Source of the DNA: a bacterium
Lineage (GTDB): Bacteria; Babelota; Babeliae; Babelales; RVW-14
Assembly: GCA_023249955.1 (NCBI GenBank)
Contig: JAHFBR010000065.1
Span: 1 to 6,509, forward strand
Length of the DNA: 6,509 bases
Direction: 5' to 3'
The notes under the pieces were generated by a model. The model did not search any database, was not told the origin of the DNA, and saw only the letters and a list, made by a program, of their open reading frames with translations. The position numbers were made by a program, and so were the translations under genes. Within the stretch, counting starts at the first letter, position 1; each line of letters starts with the position of its first letter. Shown in pieces: positions 4,515 to 6,509 of the stretch.

Positions 4515-6047
4515 GTGACAGAGACTACAGCTATTGAACAACAATGGAAATCACACAATCAAAAAGCTTTGGCTGGCGGCGGAGCAAGCAGCACCGAGCG
4601 CCAAAAGGCGCTGGGCAAACTTACAGCACGCGAACGAATAGATCTTTTACTTGATCCAGAAAGCTTTACCGAATTTGACCGGCTGGCAGTGTCACCGCTG
4701 CTGGAGGCTCCATTGTTTACCGACGGCGTCATCACCGGCTTTGGCACCATCAATGGCCGCAACGTGGCCGTGTACGCGCAAGATTTTACCATCAAGGGCG
4801 GTTCGCTGGGCAAACAGCACGCACAAAAAATTTGCAAGGTCATGGACATGGCGGCAAAAGTCGGCTGTCCGATTATTGGCATTATCGATTCTGGCGGTGC
4901 ACGGATTGATGAAGGCATCCACGCGCTGGAGGGCTATGGCGCCATTTTTAAACGCAACGCGCGCTACTCCGGCGTTATTCCACAAATTTCTATTATTGTT
5001 GGGCCCTGCGCTGGCGGCGCCGTGTACTCGCCCGCATTGACCGATTTTATTTTCATGACCCAGCAAACCAGCCAGATGTTTATTACCGGTCCGCAAGTAA
5101 TTGCCGAGGTCGTTCATCAGGTTATCACCAAAGAAGAATTGGGTGGCGCACAGGTGCATGCACGCACATCCGGCGTTGCGCACAACATTGCCGCAACGGA
5201 AGCAGAATGTTTTGAAAATGTTAAAGCGCTACTTGAGTATTTGCCCAGTTCATATTTGGATGGCGCGCCACAAACGCAAAAACAAGAATCAACAAAAAAT
5301 ATTGCCCATCTGGTACCAACAAATCCAAACCAGTCGTACAACATCAAAGATGTCATCGGCGCACTGGTTGATGATGAAACTTTTTTTGAAATCCAACCGC
5401 TCTTTGCCAGCAACATCGTAACCGGCTTTGCTCGCATGCAGGGATCGGTCATTGGCGTGGTGGCAAATCAGCCGCTGGTTAAAGCAGGATGCATTGATAT
5501 TGATGCGTCATGCAAAGCCGCACGCTTTATTCGGTTCTGTGACAGCTTTGGCATCCCGGTGGTCACGCTGGTCGACACGCCTGGTTATTTGCCCGGGGTT
5601 GAACAGGAACACCAGGGCATCATCAAGCATGGCGCCAAGCTTTTGTATGCGTATGCAGAGGCAACGGTGCCCTTGATAACGATTGTTTTGCGCAAGGCAT
5701 TTGGCGGTGCTTACATCGTGATGGGCAGCAAAGCGCTGGGTGCTGATATTAATTATGCCTGGCCAAACGCCCAGATTGCCGTTCTGGGAGCCAAGGCAGC
5801 AGTAACGATTATGCATGGCAAGACACTGGCTGGCGTTGACGCTGAAGAAAAAGCAGCGCTGCAACAAAAGCTTGAAGCTGAATATCATGAAGCATTTTTG
5901 AACCCGTTTGTGGCTGCAGAAAATGGTTACATCGATGCGATTATTGAGCCGGCGGGGACACGAGAACAGGTAATCAGGGCGCTTGCGCTGCTACGAGATA
6001 AAGTTGAAAAGCTGCCCAAGCGCAAGCACAGCAATTTGCCGTTATAA
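4515..6047 (+). CDS. Acyl-CoA carboxylase carboxyltransferase (beta) subunit, PccB/MmdA family
   Basis: The protein moves a carboxyl group from carboxybiotin to (or, in decarboxylases, from) an acyl-CoA. Family signatures: ALAGGG and KLTARERIDLLLDP near the N-terminus; DSGGARIDEG at about residue 125; GPCAGGAVYSPALTD at about 163, the first oxyanion/CoA site; VDTPGYLPGVEQE at about 353; HGAKLLYAYAEATVP; and RKAFGGAYIVMGSK at about 393. Residue 401 (Ile in GGAYI) is the position known in Streptomyces enzymes to affect acyl choice: Asp in propionyl-CoA type, Ile in types accepting acetyl-CoA. MmdA-type enzymes also have Ile, so substrate is open. The frame is open back to an ATG at 4434, but those 27 extra residues are unlike the family and have no ribosome binding site. 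GTG at 4515 gives 510 aa, the usual length, though its Shine-Dalgarno is also weak. Biotin carboxylase and biotin carrier genes are not in the window. Confidence 0.93.
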   Translation: MTETTAIEQQWKSHNQKALAGGGASSTERQKALGKLTARERIDLLLDPESFTEFDRLAVSPLLEAPLFTDGVITGFGTINGRNVAVYAQDFTIKGGSLGKQHAQKICKVMDMAAKVGCPIIGIIDSGGARIDEGIHALEGYGAIFKRNARYSGVIPQISIIVGPCAGGAVYSPALTDFIFMTQQTSQMFITGPQVIAEVVHQVITKEELGGAQVHARTSGVAHNIAATEAECFENVKALLEYLPSSYLDGAPQTQKQESTKNIAHLVPTNPNQSYNIKDVIGALVDDETFFEIQPLFASNIVTGFARMQGSVIGVVANQPLVKAGCIDIDASCKAARFIRFCDSFGIPVVTLVDTPGYLPGVEQEHQGIIKHGAKLLYAYAEATVPLITIVLRKAFGGAYIVMGSKALGADINYAWPNAQIAVLGAKAAVTIMHGKTLAGVDAEEKAALQQKLEAEYHEAFLNPFVAAENGYIDAIIEPAGTREQVIRALALLRDKVEKLPKRKHSNLPL

Positions 6048-6054
6048 CAATCCC

Positions 6055-6507
6055 CTACGCGTCGCGATGCTTATCCAACGGAAAGAATGGCTCTTGATCT
6101 GCACAGCACGCACGTAAATACTCTGCAACCGCTCCATGGCCCAAGCGTTCTGCAATATCAAGCGGCGTCAGACCTGCATTATTGCGCTCCGCAATCGTTG
6201 CATCGTGCTCGCCAACCAATATTTTAACTACGTCATAATCACCCCGCGCAGCCGCAAGATGCAGCGGACTGTTACCAAATGCATCTTTGCGCAACACTTC
6301 CGAGCGTTCTAGCTCTGACAATTCTTTACGTTCACCAGCGAGCACTACAACATGCGCCGGCGTCACGCGATTTTTGCCAGCAGCATTTCCCAGTCTCCAG
6401 TTTTTGAACAAAGCAGTGAGGCCCTGGGCGCCCCGCCTCATAGGATAAACAGAACTCACGCACAACACCAAGCTTGCAGCAACAAAATATCTCTTTACGG
6501 TTATCAT
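6055..6507 (-). CDS. Exported ankyrin-repeat protein
   Basis: A 150-residue protein whose start lies 2 nt from the window edge, so its ribosome binding site cannot be seen and an earlier start cannot be excluded. Residues 1-23 (MITVKRYFVAASLVLCVSSV then YPM) look like a signal peptide. Two good ankyrin repeats follow: residues 75-107 with GNSPLHLAAARGDYDVVKIL, and residues 109-134 with GLTPLDIAERLGHGAVAEYL. A weaker one (about 46-73, TPAHVVVLAG) precedes them. Ankyrin repeats bind other proteins. A signal peptide in front suggests action in the envelope or outside the cell, and secreted ankyrin proteins are frequent in intracellular bacteria. The tail after residue 134 is short. The gene is convergent with the carboxyltransferase, 7 nt between stop codons, with no separate terminator. 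Confidence 0.82.
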   Translation of the reverse strand: MITVKRYFVAASLVLCVSSVYPMRRGAQGLTALFKNWRLGNAAGKNRVTPAHVVVLAGERKELSELERSEVLRKDAFGNSPLHLAAARGDYDVVKILVGEHDATIAERNNAGLTPLDIAERLGHGAVAEYLRACCADQEPFFPLDKHRDA

Positions 6508-6509
6508 GA

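Overview
This window reads as part of a small-genome bacterial chromosome, probably from a host-associated lineage. Candidatus Dependentiae (TM6, Babeliales) is my best guess, by style only: a run of small, lineage-specific proteins with Sec signal peptides, a secreted ankyrin protein and a TPR protein, next to one ordinary metabolic gene. No ribosomal or marker gene is present to prove it.

Layout from left to right. Positions 1-105 hold the 5' end of a secreted-protein gene (minus strand) with a textbook promoter at 212-240 and a 100-nt leader containing two hairpins. Positions 241-455 are intergenic, with a GC-rich, palindrome-containing block and a likely terminator. Four complete minus-strand genes for small exported proteins follow: 456-950, 1280-2185, 2396-3040 and 3099-3668. 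A compound inverted repeat (1084-1236) lies between the first two. The genes at 1280-2185 and 2396-3040 are tandem paralogues that share an identical 56-bp leader. A TPR-protein gene (3725-4273) heads this minus-strand run. The spacing (51-58 nt) suggests that 4273, 3668 and 3040 form one operon, while 2185 also has its own promoter.

At about 4350-4400 two promoters face in opposite directions and share their -10 region. One drives the TPR/secreted-protein operon leftward. The other drives rightward a biotin-dependent acyl-CoA carboxylase carboxyltransferase (best start GTG at 4515, 510 aa). A perfect 12-bp palindrome flanks them. The carboxyltransferase gene ends 7 nt from the end of a convergent gene for a secreted ankyrin-repeat protein (6055-6507).

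How the parts may work together: the carboxyltransferase is housekeeping lipid or acyl-CoA metabolism, and its biotin carboxylase and carrier partners are not in the window. The secreted proteins share a plan: signal peptide, a short aromatic motif around Tyr-Phe-Asn-Asn, an acidic or Pro-rich linker and, in three of them, a C-terminal hydrophobic segment. That suggests a family exported to the envelope or surface and diversifying by tandem duplication. Their function is unknown and I do not assign one.
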